A DNA stretch of 64,000 nt. It comes from Allopusillimonas sp048270225. Its GTDB lineage: Bacteria; Pseudomonadota; Gammaproteobacteria; Burkholderiales; Burkholderiaceae_B. The stretch covers positions 744,001-808,000 of the forward strand of contig JBLWTG010000001.1 of assembly GCA_048270225.1 (NCBI GenBank), in the 5' to 3' direction. The translations under genes were made by a program, and so were the position numbers. This document shows, one piece after another, positions 15,842-24,482 of the stretch (positions are counted from its first letter, which is position 1; the number at the start of each line of letters is the position of its first letter). Under the pieces are notes generated by a model. That model did no database searches, was not told where the DNA came from, and saw only the letters and a program-made list of their open reading frames with translations.

Positions 15842-18463
15842 ATGAAAACCTCCGAAATACGTCAGAAGTTCCTGTCTTTCTTCGAATCGAAGGGCCACCA
15901 GCAAGTTCCTTCTTCGTCGCTGGTGCCGGGCAATGACCCCACGCTGCTGTTTACCAATGCGGGAATGGTGCAGTTCAAGGACGTATTTACGGGCAAGGAA
16001 ACCCGACCCTATCAGCGCGCTACCAGCTCGCAGCGTTGCGTACGGGCGGGCGGCAAGCACAACGATCTGGAAAACGTCGGCTATACGGCGCGTCACCATA
16101 CCTTTTTCGAGATGCTGGGCAATTTCAGCTTTGGTGACTATTTCAAGCGGGATGCCATCCAATACGCCTGGGAGCTGCTGACCGTTGTCTACAAGCTGCC
16201 GGCTGACAAGCTGACCGTGACGGTGTATCAGGAAGACGACGAGGCCTACGATATCTGGGCCAATGAAATCGGTGTGCCGCGCGAGCGTATTATCCGCATC
16301 GGCGACAACAAGGGCGCCCGCTATGCTTCGGACAATTTCTGGCAGATGGCGGATACCGGGCCTTGCGGCCCCTGTTCAGAAGTATTTTACGATCACGGCC
16401 CGGAAATCTGGGGCGGCCCCCCGGGGTCAGCAGAAGAAGACGGCGATCGCTATATCGAAATCTGGAATCTCGTGTTCATGCAGTTCGAGCGCGACGCGCA
16501 GGGTACGATGACGCCGCTGCCCAGCCCTTGCGTGGATACCGGCATGGGGCTGGAACGTATCGCTGCCGTGCTGCAGCATGTTCACTCCAATTACGAGATC
16601 GATCTGTTCCAGGCGCTCATCAAGGCCGCCGCACGCGAAACCGGCAGCGCTGATCTGGGCAACAACTCCCTGAAAGTGATTGCCGATCACATAAGGGCCT
16701 GCAGCTTTCTGATTGTCGATGGCGTGATTCCGAGCAACGAGGGGCGCGGTTATGTGCTTCGCCGCATTATTCGGCGCGCGCTGAGGCACGGTCACAAGCT
16801 GGGCCAGACGGGTCTGTTTTTCCATCGCCTGGTGGCGGACATGGTTGCGCAGATGGGGGATGCCTACCCCGAGCTGGCCGTCCAGCAGTCGCGGGTCGAG
16901 CAGGTATTGCGTCAGGAAGAAGAGCGGTTCAGCGAAACCCTTGAGCACGGTATCAAGATTCTGGACGCCGCGCTGGCTGCCGTGCCCGAGCATGGGATGC
17001 TGGATGGCCAGACGCTGTTCACGCTGTATGACACCTATGGGTTCCCTGTCGACCTTACCGCCGACATCTGCCGCGAACGCAATGTGCAGGTGGACCTGGC
17101 AGGATTCGAAACTGCCATGAATCACCAGCGGGAGCAGGCGCGGGCCGCGGGCAAATTCAAGGCCGCGGGCAGTCTGGTGTATACCGGCGCTGAAACCCGT
17201 TTCGAGGGCTACGAGCATCTGCAGGCGCTCGGCAAGGTTACGGCCCTGTATGTCGACGGCACCTCGGTCGGTTCAGTACAGGCAGGCCAGGACGCAATCG
17301 TCGTACTGGACGTGACACCGTTCTATGCAGAATCGGGCGGTCAGGTAGGCGATACGGGCGTGCTTGAGGCCGGCGGCACGCGCTTCCAGGTTCAGGACAC
17401 GCAAAAAATCCAGAATGGGGTCTTCGGTCATCACGGTTGCCTGCAGGAAGGGGCGCTGTCCGTGGGAGACACCGTCAATGCGCGGGTGGATGCTGCGCAG
17501 CGCGCGCGCACCGTGCGGAACCACTCGGCCACGCATTTAATGCATAAAGCCTTGCGTGAGGTGCTGGGTGCTCATGTGCAGCAGCGCGGCTCCCTGGTCG
17601 ATGCGGGTAAAACGCGTTTCGATTTCGCGCACGATACGCCCATGACGGCAAGCCAGATCGCCGAGGTCGAGCGCATTGTCAACGACGAAGTGCTGGCCAA
17701 TCACGCTGTATCCGCGCGTATTCTCCCGTACGACGAGGCGGTGCAGGGCGGGGCCATGGCGCTGTTCGGCGAAAAATACGGTGACACCGTTCGCGTACTG
17801 GATATCGGCTTTTCCCGCGAGCTTTGCGGTGGTACGCACGTGGCGCGCACGGGCGATATCGGTCTGTTCAAGATCGTTTCCGAGAGCGGCGTGGCGGCCG
17901 GTGTTCGGCGCCTGGAGGCCATCACAGGCGACAATGCGGTCAAGTGGGTACAGCAGGTCAATGACACGCTGCTGCGCGCAGCAGGCTTGCTGCGCACGCA
18001 GCCTGCTGAACTCTCCGACCGGATTGCGCAGATGCAAAGCCAGGTGAAGGCGCTGGAGCGTGAGCTGGATCAGGCCAAGTCCAGGCTGGCCGCGTCGGCA
18101 GGCAGTGACCTGGCCGCCAAGGCAGTCGCGCTGCCGGGCGATGCGCGCCTGCTGGTTGCCAATATCAGTGGTGCCGACCCCAAGGCCTTGCGCGGTATGG
18201 TCGACCAACTCAAGGACAAGCTCAAATCGGCGGTGGTGCTGCTTGCAACCGTGGCGGACGACAAAATCAGTCTGGTCGCCGGGGTCACGGCGGATCTCTC
18301 GGGCAAGGTCAAGGCTGGCGATCTGGTTGGTATGGTGGCGGCGCAGATCGGGGGCAAGGGAGGCGGGCGGCCCGAAATGGCGATGGGTGGCGGCACCGAT
18401 ATTCAGGCTGTGTCCGGTGCCATTGCGAGCGTAGAGTCCTGGGTGCGCGAGCGCCTGGCCTGA
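15842..18463 (+). CDS. alaS: Alanyl-tRNA synthetase
   Basis: The 873-residue cytoplasmic enzyme charges tRNA-Ala. The class II catalytic core is N-terminal (KFLSFFESKGHQQVPSSSLV; TNAGMVQFKDVFTG; DNFWQMADTGPCGPCSE). The editing domain has the zinc-binding HSATHLMHKAL and CGGTHVARTGDIG motifs. The C-terminal oligomerisation/DHHA1 region ends with GGRPEMAMGGG. Length and domain order are normal for the family. A consensus -10 box precedes it and a TusA-like gene follows after 14 bases, probably on the same transcript. Confidence 0.98.
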   Translation: MKTSEIRQKFLSFFESKGHQQVPSSSLVPGNDPTLLFTNAGMVQFKDVFTGKETRPYQRATSSQRCVRAGGKHNDLENVGYTARHHTFFEMLGNFSFGDYFKRDAIQYAWELLTVVYKLPADKLTVTVYQEDDEAYDIWANEIGVPRERIIRIGDNKGARYASDNFWQMADTGPCGPCSEVFYDHGPEIWGGPPGSAEEDGDRYIEIWNLVFMQFERDAQGTMTPLPSPCVDTGMGLERIAAVLQHVHSNYEIDLFQALIKAAARETGSADLGNNSLKVIADHIRACSFLIVDGVIPSNEGRGYVLRRIIRRALRHGHKLGQTGLFFHRLVADMVAQMGDAYPELAVQQSRVEQVLRQEEERFSETLEHGIKILDAALAAVPEHGMLDGQTLFTLYDTYGFPVDLTADICRERNVQVDLAGFETAMNHQREQARAAGKFKAAGSLVYTGAETRFEGYEHLQALGKVTALYVDGTSVGSVQAGQDAIVVLDVTPFYAESGGQVGDTGVLEAGGTRFQVQDTQKIQNGVFGHHGCLQEGALSVGDTVNARVDAAQRARTVRNHSATHLMHKALREVLGAHVQQRGSLVDAGKTRFDFAHDTPMTASQIAEVERIVNDEVLANHAVSARILPYDEAVQGGAMALFGEKYGDTVRVLDIGFSRELCGGTHVARTGDIGLFKIVSESGVAAGVRRLEAITGDNAVKWVQQVNDTLLRAAGLLRTQPAELSDRIAQMQSQVKALERELDQAKSRLAASAGSDLAAKAVALPGDARLLVANISGADPKALRGMVDQLKDKLKSAVVLLATVADDKISLVAGVTADLSGKVKAGDLVGMVAAQIGGKGGGRPEMAMGGGTDIQAVSGAIASVESWVRERLA

Positions 18464-18477
18464 CAAGGAGAAGGGCC

Positions 18478-18738
18478 ATGACGACCTCTGTCTCTGAGTC
18501 CGCCGCTGTGCCGGATTTCGACCTTGAAGTGGACGCTTGTGGCCTGAAGTGTCCTCTGCCCATTCTCAAGGCAAAAAAAGCGCTGGCCCAGCTGCAAAGC
18601 GGCCAAGTGCTCAAGGTGGTCACCACAGACGCGCATGCCGTGCGTGATTTCGATGCCTTTGCGCGGCAAACCGGCAACACCCTGGAAGCCCAGATCGATC
18701 ATGGGCAAAACGTTGCGCATTTCCTGCGTCGCCGCTAG
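18478..18738 (+). CDS. TusA/SirA-family sulfur carrier protein
   Basis: The 86-residue protein has the TusA-family CPxP signature: ACGLKCPLPILKAKKAL, with Cys25 as the likely persulfide-carrying residue and a second Cys at 21. Such proteins relay sulfur to tRNA thiolation (TusA) or to other sulfur pathways (YedF and relatives); which of these applies cannot be read from the sequence. It starts 14 bases after alaS with a strong AAGGAGAAGG ribosome site, so it is probably co-transcribed with alaS. Confidence 0.85.
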   Translation: MTTSVSESAAVPDFDLEVDACGLKCPLPILKAKKALAQLQSGQVLKVVTTDAHAVRDFDAFARQTGNTLEAQIDHGQNVAHFLRRR

Positions 18739-18783
18739 GCATTTACCTGCCGGGCTTTCCGGTTGCAGGTAGAGTATGTTGCT

Positions 18784-18816
18784 TTTTGCCTGCCGGTGAC
18801 GCGTTTGCAGGCAAAA
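18784..18816. repeat. Inverted repeat between the TusA-like gene and rpsP
   Basis: TTTTGCCTGC (18784-18793) and GCAGGCAAAA (18807-18816) are perfect inverted copies around a 13-base loop. There is no T-run after it on the plus strand, so it is a weak terminator candidate. It lies immediately before the probable rpsP promoter. Confidence 0.5.
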
Positions 18817-18819
18817 GGT

Positions 18820-18849
18820 TTGCGGTGCTTGGCAAAACAATGCTAGAAT
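18820..18849 (+). promoter_or_regulatory. Predicted promoter for the rpsP-rimM-trmD unit
   Basis: TTGCGG (18820-18825) and TAGAAT (18844-18849) are 18 bases apart, 35 bases before the rpsP ATG. The -10 box matches consensus in five of six positions; the -35 box is weak. Confidence 0.45.
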
Positions 18850-18883
18850 CTCTTGTTTTTCACCGTATTTTCAAAGGATTACC

Positions 18884-19138
18884 ATGGTTGTGATTCGTCT
18901 GGCCCGTGGCGGCTCGAAGAAGCGTCCGTTTTACAACGTTGTGGCTGCCGATTCGCGTAACCGCCGCGATGGCCGCTTTATCGAGCGCGTGGGCTTTTAC
19001 AACCCTGTCGCGACCGAAGGCACTGAAGATCTGCGTCTGGCGCTGGATCGCGTTCAGTACTGGACCGAAAACGGCGCCCAGCTGTCGCCTGCCGTTGCCC
19101 GTCTGGTCAAGCAGTTTTCCGCCAAAGCCGCAGCCTGA
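18884..19138 (+). CDS. rpsP: 30S ribosomal protein bS16
   Basis: The 84-residue protein has the conserved bS16 opening (VVIRLARGGSKKRPFYNVVAADSR) and DGRFIERVGFYNP. It binds 16S rRNA early in 30S assembly. It begins the classical rpsP-rimM-trmD operon, in which the enzyme genes are made at a much lower level than the ribosomal proteins in E. coli. A large hairpin in the gap before rimM fits such differential expression here. Confidence 0.98.
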   Translation: MVVIRLARGGSKKRPFYNVVAADSRNRRDGRFIERVGFYNPVATEGTEDLRLALDRVQYWTENGAQLSPAVARLVKQFSAKAAA

Positions 19139-19150
19139 GCAGCAAGCTTG

Positions 19151-19195
19151 CGGCATTGATAGGCTCGTGCGCAATGCGTGAGTCTATCAGTGCCG
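19151..19195 (+). promoter_or_regulatory. Long RNA hairpin between rpsP and rimM
   Basis: GCATTGATAGGCTC (19153-19166) pairs with GAGTCTATCAGTGC (19180-19193) with two G-U pairs, and two more pairs extend the base of the stem (19151-19152 with 19194-19195). The stem of about 16 bp closes a 13-base loop and ends 13 bases before the rimM ATG, next to its ribosome site. There is no T-run, so it is not a classical terminator. A role in limiting rimM-trmD translation or protecting the rpsP message is inferred. Confidence 0.7.
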
Positions 19196-19208
19196 TGAGA
19201 GCTTATCC

Positions 19209-19829
19209 ATGGCAAGCACAGCCCCTGCATTCGAGAAGGCGCCAGATGATCTGGTAGAGCTGGGGCGGATTGTGTCCGCCTACGGCGTGCGGGGCTGGGT
19301 CAAGGTTCAGCCGCACTCGTCAGGTGGCGATGCCTTGCTTGCGAGCAGGTCCTGGTGGTTGAAAGCGCCCGTCCCTCCGGGGAGTTCGGGCGCTTTGCCG
19401 TCTGCGCGACTCGCGCAGGTCACTGCTGTGCGCCCGCAAGGCGCAACAGTGGTCGCTCAGCTTGACGGCAACACCGACAGAGACGTGGCAGAAGGATTCA
19501 AAGCCTATACCGTCTGGGTGTCGCGCGCCGATTTCCCTCCCTCCGAAGACGACGAATACTATTGGGTCGACCTGATAGGCTGCAGCCTTCTGGGCGATCA
19601 TGAAGGCCAGCCCACCCTCATCGGTATCGTCAGCGAAGTCATCGACAACGGTGCGCATGGCGTATTGCGCGTTGTGCGGCATGCGCCTGACGATAACGGG
19701 GTTGCCCGGCCCGTGCTGGGCGGCAAGGGCAAGCCTCTCGAGGTGCTTGTGCCGTTTGTTGCGGCGCATGTACATACGGTTGATCTTCCCAATAAGCGCC
19801 TGTATAGCGATTGGCCTGTTGATTTTTAG
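19209..19829 (+). CDS. rimM: 16S rRNA processing factor RimM
   Basis: The 206-residue protein has the RimM N-terminal domain (LVELGRIVSAYGVRGWVKVQP) and the C-terminal PRC-barrel-like domain with EDDEYYWVDLIGC and VLVPFVAAHVHTVDLPNKRL. RimM binds uS19 and assists maturation of the 30S head. It is slightly longer than the E. coli protein because of a loop around residues 55-70 (PPGSSGALPSARL). It lies between rpsP and trmD, behind a stable hairpin that may reduce its translation. Confidence 0.96.
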   Translation: MASTAPAFEKAPDDLVELGRIVSAYGVRGWVKVQPHSSGGDALLASRSWWLKAPVPPGSSGALPSARLAQVTAVRPQGATVVAQLDGNTDRDVAEGFKAYTVWVSRADFPPSEDDEYYWVDLIGCSLLGDHEGQPTLIGIVSEVIDNGAHGVLRVVRHAPDDNGVARPVLGGKGKPLEVLVPFVAAHVHTVDLPNKRLYSDWPVDF

Positions 19830-19889
19830 CCTGCCCGGGCTGTTGCGAAAAGGCGGTCGGCCAGGGCGCCGTTTCATCCAGGATCTTTC

Positions 19890-20798
19890 ATGCGCTTTGA
19901 CGTCGTTACGCTTTTTCCGGATATGTTTTCCGTCGTCCGCGACCTGGGCGTCACGGGCCGCGCCCACAAGCAGGCGCTTTGGTCGCTGAAGACATGGAAC
20001 CCGCGCGATTTCACTCATGATGTGCATCGCACGGTTGATGACCGCCCCTATGGCGGCGGGCCGGGCATGGTCATGTTGGCTGATCCGCTGGAGCAGGCTG
20101 TCTCGGCCGCGCTCCAGGAGCGTGCCGGCGACCTGGTGGGTGTACCTGCGGGCCTGTCCGAAGCGCCGGATGTGGCGCCGCCTGCCGCGTCGGGTCACAC
20201 GCAGACACCTGCGGCCAGGGCGGGCGACCTGGCGTCGCCGGCAAAGGCAAATAAGGAACGGCCAGACGGCATCCCCGTTATCCTGATGAGCCCGACGGGC
20301 AAGCGTTTCGACCAGCAGATGGCCCAGGATCTGGCCAGCGGTCAGGGGGCTGTCCTGGTTTGCGGTCGATACGAGGGCATAGATCAGCGCTTTGTCGAGC
20401 GGTGTGTCACCCATGAAGTGTCGCTTGGCGACTTTGTGCTGTCTGGCGGTGAGTTTGCGGCCCTGGCCATCATGGATGCGGCGGCACGATTGTTGCCGGG
20501 CGCGCTGAACGACGCCGGCTCTGCGCTCCAGGATTCCTTCAATACCGCGTTGACCGGCTTGCTGGACAGCCCTCATTACACGCGTCCTGAACAATACCAG
20601 GGCCTGCCCGTGCCGGCTGAGCTGCTGTCGGGGCATCACGCCAACATTGCTGTCTGGCGCCGCCGGCAGTCCCTGCTGCTTACGGCAAACCGGAGGCCTG
20701 ATCTGATTGAGGCCGCACGCAAAGCGGGACAGCTTTCTCGGGAAGACGAAAAATTCCTGCGGGCGCTGGCTGAGCTGCCGCCGAGCGCTGGCGGCTGA
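19890..20798 (+). CDS. trmD: tRNA (guanine-37-N1)-methyltransferase TrmD
   Basis: The 302-residue enzyme methylates G37 next to the anticodon to prevent frameshifting. The N-terminus (RFDVVTLFPDMF), the DDRPYGGGPGMVM loop and the trefoil-knot S-adenosylmethionine site (VCGRYEGIDQRF, then SLGDFVLSGGE) are all present. Residues ~76-126 form an Ala/Pro-rich, low-complexity insertion that makes it about 45 residues longer than E. coli TrmD (255). The insertion lies just after the PGMVM segment and before IPVILMSPTG, without loss of catalytic motifs. rplS, which usually follows trmD in proteobacteria, is absent; instead the end of valS faces it. Confidence 0.96.
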   Translation: MRFDVVTLFPDMFSVVRDLGVTGRAHKQALWSLKTWNPRDFTHDVHRTVDDRPYGGGPGMVMLADPLEQAVSAALQERAGDLVGVPAGLSEAPDVAPPAASGHTQTPAARAGDLASPAKANKERPDGIPVILMSPTGKRFDQQMAQDLASGQGAVLVCGRYEGIDQRFVERCVTHEVSLGDFVLSGGEFAALAIMDAAARLLPGALNDAGSALQDSFNTALTGLLDSPHYTRPEQYQGLPVPAELLSGHHANIAVWRRRQSLLLTANRRPDLIEAARKAGQLSREDEKFLRALAELPPSAGG

Positions 20799-20893
20799 CA
20801 CGCCGCGCACACAGCGCGGACTCTGTGGTGAAATCCTGGGAGGGCCCCGAAACAAGCTGCTGTAGCGCGATTCGGTAGGCCCGCCGGTATCGC

Positions 20894-23767
20894 CTAGGCC
20901 AGGCGGGCGAGCTGCGCCTGGACCTTGGCCAGTGTTTCGCCGAACTGCGTCATGCGAATTTTTTCCTGTTCGACCACTGCCGCGGGCGCCCGCTCCACGA
21001 AACTGGCATTGGACAGCTTGTTCTGCGCCTTGCCGATTTCTTTCTCCAGTCGTTCGATTTCCTTACCCAGACGCGCGCGCTCGGCTTCGAGGTCGATTTC
21101 GACGTGCAGCATCAATTGCGTGGTGCCTACAATCTGAACGGGAGCGCCTACATCGGGCAGGTGAGAGACGATGTCCACGGCTTCCAGCTTGGCTAGTGAG
21201 CGCAGATAGGGGCTGTTGTCAGCCAGGACGGCGGCGTCGCCCTGGGCAACGAGCGGCACGCGCTGTGCGGGGGAAAGATTCATTTCGCCGCGAAGCGCGC
21301 GGATCGCGTCCACTTGGGCCTTGAGCTCCGAGACGCGAGCCTCGGCGTCTTCGTCAAGGCGCTCAGTGTTGGGCCTGGGGTAGGGCTGTACGCAGATGCT
21401 GGTGGTCGTGACTTCATCGCGCACACCCGCCACCAGCGAGACCTTTTGCCAGAGCTCTTCGGTAATAAAGGGAATGATGGGGTGGGCCAGACGCAGCACG
21501 GCTTCGAGCACGCGTATGAGGGTGCGGCGCGTACCAAGCTGCTGTGCCGCAGTGCCCTGTTGGAGCTGAACCTTGGCCAGCTCGACATACCAGTCGCAGT
21601 ATTCGTCCCACACAAAGTGATAGATGGCGTTGGCGATGTTGTCGAAGCGATAGTCGGCAAAGCCTCGCTCGACATCGGCCTCGAGGCGCTGGAGCTGGCT
21701 GACGATCCAGCGGTCCGCAAACGACAGCTCGGCTGCAATGGGCTGGTCATCGACGATGATGGTCTCGGACGCCAGGGCGTGGCCTTCGGTGTTCATCAGC
21801 ACAAAGCGCGTGGCGTTCCAGAGCTTGTTGCAGAAGTTCCGGTAACCTTCGCAGCGCTTCAGGTCGAAGTTGATGTTGCGGCCCAGCGTGGCGTAGGCGG
21901 CCATGGTGAAGCGAAGCGCGTCCGTGCCGTAGGCGGGAAAGCCGTCCGGGTAGTCCTTGCTGGTTTTTTTGCGGATGCTCGCCGCCTGCTTGGGGTTCAT
22001 CAGGCCGCTGGTGCGCTTTTCGAGCAGCTCGTTCAGTGCGATGCCGTCGATAAGGTCGACCGGGTCAATAGTGTTGCCCTTGGATTTGCTCATTTTCTTG
22101 CCGTCCATATCGCATACCAGGCCATGGACATAAACGGTATGGAAAGGCACTTGGCCTGTCATGTGCATGCTCATCATGACCATGCGCGCGACCCAGAAGA
22201 AAATGATGTCGAACCCGGTGACCAGTACGCTGGAAGGCAGGTAGCGTGCCAGGTCGGGCGTGTTTTCCGGCCAGCCCAGGTCGGTGAAGGGCACCAGCCC
22301 CGATGAGAACCATGTGTCGAGCACGTCGGGATCGCGCGTCAGCGGGCCGGTCACGCCGGCCTGGGCGGCTTTCTCGCGCGCTTCGTCTTCGCTGCGGGCC
22401 ACGAAGATCTGCCCGTCGGGCGCGTACCAGGCGGGAATCTGATGGCCCCACCATAATTGTCGCGAAATACACCAGTCCTGGATTTTCTCCAGCCACTGGT
22501 TGTAGGTGGTGGTCCAGTTTTCGGGATAGAACTTGATGCGGCCATCGGCCACGACCTCGAGCGCGACATCCGTGATGCTCTTGCCGGGGTGATGCGTGCC
22601 GGCCGGCGCAGGCCGGCTCATGGCGACAAACCACTGGTCGGTCAGCATGGGTTCGATGACTGTACTGGTACGGTCGCCGCGAGGCACCATGAGCTTGTGA
22701 GGCTTGGTGCCCTGCAGGGCGCCAAGTGCTTGCAAATCTTCGATGATTTTCTTGCGCGCTTCGAAGCGGTCCAGTCCGCGATAGGCTGGGGGCGCATTGT
22801 CGGCCACCTTGGCGTCCAGTGTCAGCACGCTGATCAGGTCCAGGCCGTGGCGCTGACCGACAGCATAGTCGTTGAAGTCGTGCGCCGGAGTAACCTTGAC
22901 GACGCCGGTGCCGAACTCACGATCGACATAGTCGTCGGCGATGATGGGGATCTCCCGGCCAACCAGGGGCAGGATGACTGACTGGCCGATCAGGTGCGCA
23001 TAACGTTCATCTTCCGGGTGTACCATGACAGCTACGTCGCCCAGCATGGTCTCGGGGCGAGTGGTGGCGACGACCAGGTGAGACAGGTCTGCCGTGGGGG
23101 TGCTCAGCGGATAGCGGATTTCCCACATAAAGCCGTCTTCTTCCTCGCTGACGACCTCGAGGTCGGAGACGGCGGTGCCCAGGACGGGGTCCCAGTTGAC
23201 GAGCCGCTTGCCCCGGTAGATAAGGCCTTGCTCGTGCAGGCGCACAAAGGTTTCCACCACGCCGCGCGACAGGTTGCTGTCCATGGTGAAATATTCACGT
23301 TCCCAGTCGCAGGAGGATCCGAGACGGCGAAACTGTTCGGTAATGGCGTTACCCGACTGCTGCTTCCATTCCCAGATTTTTTCGACGAATTTTTCGCGGC
23401 CCAGATCATGGCGCGACACCTTCTGGGCGTCAAGCTGGCGCTCGACCACGATTTGCGTGGCGATGCCTGCATGGTCTGTGCCGGGAATAAAGACGGTATC
23501 GTCGCCGCGCATGCGATGGTAGCGCACCAGGCCGTCCATGACGGTCTGATTGAAAGCGTGGCCCATATGCAGCGTTCCGGTTACATTCGGGGGAGGGAAC
23601 TGAATGACAAATGGCTGGCTTTCCTGTGCTTCGGCGGGCGCCACATGCTGCCCGCCACGAAAATAGCCGTGCTTTTCCCATTCGGCGTACCAACGCGACT
23701 CGAGTTCTTGCGGTTCGAAGCTTTTGGAGAGTTGATCGGGGTTGCTTGGGGCGTGATTGGTCGTCAT
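20894..23767 (-). CDS. valS: Valyl-tRNA synthetase
   Basis: The 957-residue class I synthetase charges tRNA-Val. It has the HIGH-type motif in PPPNVTGTLHMGHAF, the CP1 editing domain, the KMSKS loop (GKKMSKSKGNT), an anticodon-binding domain and a C-terminal coiled coil (EIDLEAERARLGKEIERLEK) that grips the tRNA. All signatures are intact and the length is standard. It is convergent with trmD (95-base gap; a small CCGCGC/GCGCGG hairpin but no T-run) and divergent from ndk. Confidence 0.98.
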   Translation of the reverse strand: MTTNHAPSNPDQLSKSFEPQELESRWYAEWEKHGYFRGGQHVAPAEAQESQPFVIQFPPPNVTGTLHMGHAFNQTVMDGLVRYHRMRGDDTVFIPGTDHAGIATQIVVERQLDAQKVSRHDLGREKFVEKIWEWKQQSGNAITEQFRRLGSSCDWEREYFTMDSNLSRGVVETFVRLHEQGLIYRGKRLVNWDPVLGTAVSDLEVVSEEEDGFMWEIRYPLSTPTADLSHLVVATTRPETMLGDVAVMVHPEDERYAHLIGQSVILPLVGREIPIIADDYVDREFGTGVVKVTPAHDFNDYAVGQRHGLDLISVLTLDAKVADNAPPAYRGLDRFEARKKIIEDLQALGALQGTKPHKLMVPRGDRTSTVIEPMLTDQWFVAMSRPAPAGTHHPGKSITDVALEVVADGRIKFYPENWTTTYNQWLEKIQDWCISRQLWWGHQIPAWYAPDGQIFVARSEDEAREKAAQAGVTGPLTRDPDVLDTWFSSGLVPFTDLGWPENTPDLARYLPSSVLVTGFDIIFFWVARMVMMSMHMTGQVPFHTVYVHGLVCDMDGKKMSKSKGNTIDPVDLIDGIALNELLEKRTSGLMNPKQAASIRKKTSKDYPDGFPAYGTDALRFTMAAYATLGRNINFDLKRCEGYRNFCNKLWNATRFVLMNTEGHALASETIIVDDQPIAAELSFADRWIVSQLQRLEADVERGFADYRFDNIANAIYHFVWDEYCDWYVELAKVQLQQGTAAQQLGTRRTLIRVLEAVLRLAHPIIPFITEELWQKVSLVAGVRDEVTTTSICVQPYPRPNTERLDEDAEARVSELKAQVDAIRALRGEMNLSPAQRVPLVAQGDAAVLADNSPYLRSLAKLEAVDIVSHLPDVGAPVQIVGTTQLMLHVEIDLEAERARLGKEIERLEKEIGKAQNKLSNASFVERAPAAVVEQEKIRMTQFGETLAKVQAQLARLA

Positions 23768-24039
23768 GTGGTGTGTAAATGAATGCGAGGCTGCTGTCGG
23801 GCGAGAAAAGCCCGGCTATATATGAAACGTGAACCTGTTATTTTATGATGGAGTTGGCTGGCAAGGGCATGTTAAAATGCCCGGTTAACATAAACTTTGT
23901 CAAAGTTATTGTTTTTGTTGAAGAAACCATTTTAGCAACCTAAGGTCTGACCCTTTATTCAGGGCGCGGGCGGCTTTCTCGTCGCCCGGTGTAACGAATA
24001 TCGGGATCACGTCCTGTTCACCACTCTTTTGGATTATCC
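23768..24039. other. Divergent control region between valS and ndk
   Basis: This 272-base gap must hold the promoters of both valS and ndk. I see AT-rich stretches (TATATA at 23817-23822 and TTAAAAT near 23872), but no -35/-10 pair with good spacing on either strand. A six-base inverted repeat (CGGGCG...CGCCCG, near 23967-23988) lies in the ndk leader. No ORF or RNA gene is recognised. Confidence 0.4.
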
Positions 24040-24465
24040 ATGGCTATTGAACGCACCCTTTCCATCATCAAGCCCGATGCCGTTGCCAAGAACGTCATCG
24101 GCCAGATTGTTGCCCGTTTCGAGCAGGCCGGCCTGAAGGTCATCGCAGCCCGCATGCAGCAGCTGTCGCGCGAAGAGGCTGAGCGTTTCTACGCGGTGCA
24201 CAGCGCCCGTCCATTTTTCAAAGATCTGGTTGATTTCATGATTTCGGGCCCTGTCTTTGTGCAAGTGCTTGAAGGCGAAAACGCCATTCTGAAGAACCGC
24301 GACCTGATGGGCGCCACCGATCCCAAGAAGGCCGATGCCGGCACCATCCGCGCCGATTTCGCCGACAGCATCGATGCCAATGCCGTGCATGGTTCAGATG
24401 CGGCGGAAACCGCAGCGGTGGAAATCGCTTTCTTCTTTCCCGAAAGCAACATCCACAGCCGCTGA
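24040..24465 (+). CDS. ndk: Nucleoside diphosphate kinase
   Basis: The 141-residue cytoplasmic enzyme transfers the gamma-phosphate between nucleoside triphosphates and diphosphates through a phosphohistidine. The signature NAVHGSDAAETA contains the catalytic His117; ERTLSIIKPDAV opens the protein as usual. It heads a run of genes (ndk, rlmN, rodZ-like, ispG, hisS, yfgM, bamB, der) whose order is widely conserved in beta- and gammaproteobacteria. rlmN follows after 17 bases. Confidence 0.98.
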   Translation: MAIERTLSIIKPDAVAKNVIGQIVARFEQAGLKVIAARMQQLSREEAERFYAVHSARPFFKDLVDFMISGPVFVQVLEGENAILKNRDLMGATDPKKADAGTIRADFADSIDANAVHGSDAAETAAVEIAFFFPESNIHSR

Positions 24466-24482
24466 TCGGCACGGACAGCCTT

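Noticed and set aside
19320..20855. 511-residue minus-strand frame across rimM and trmD
   Set aside because: It spans two well-conserved genes and their gap, and its translation is rich in Arg/His with no domain.
23768..24039. Search for a tRNA or small RNA in the valS-ndk gap
   Set aside because: No cloverleaf arms, CCA end or terminator with T-run could be found.
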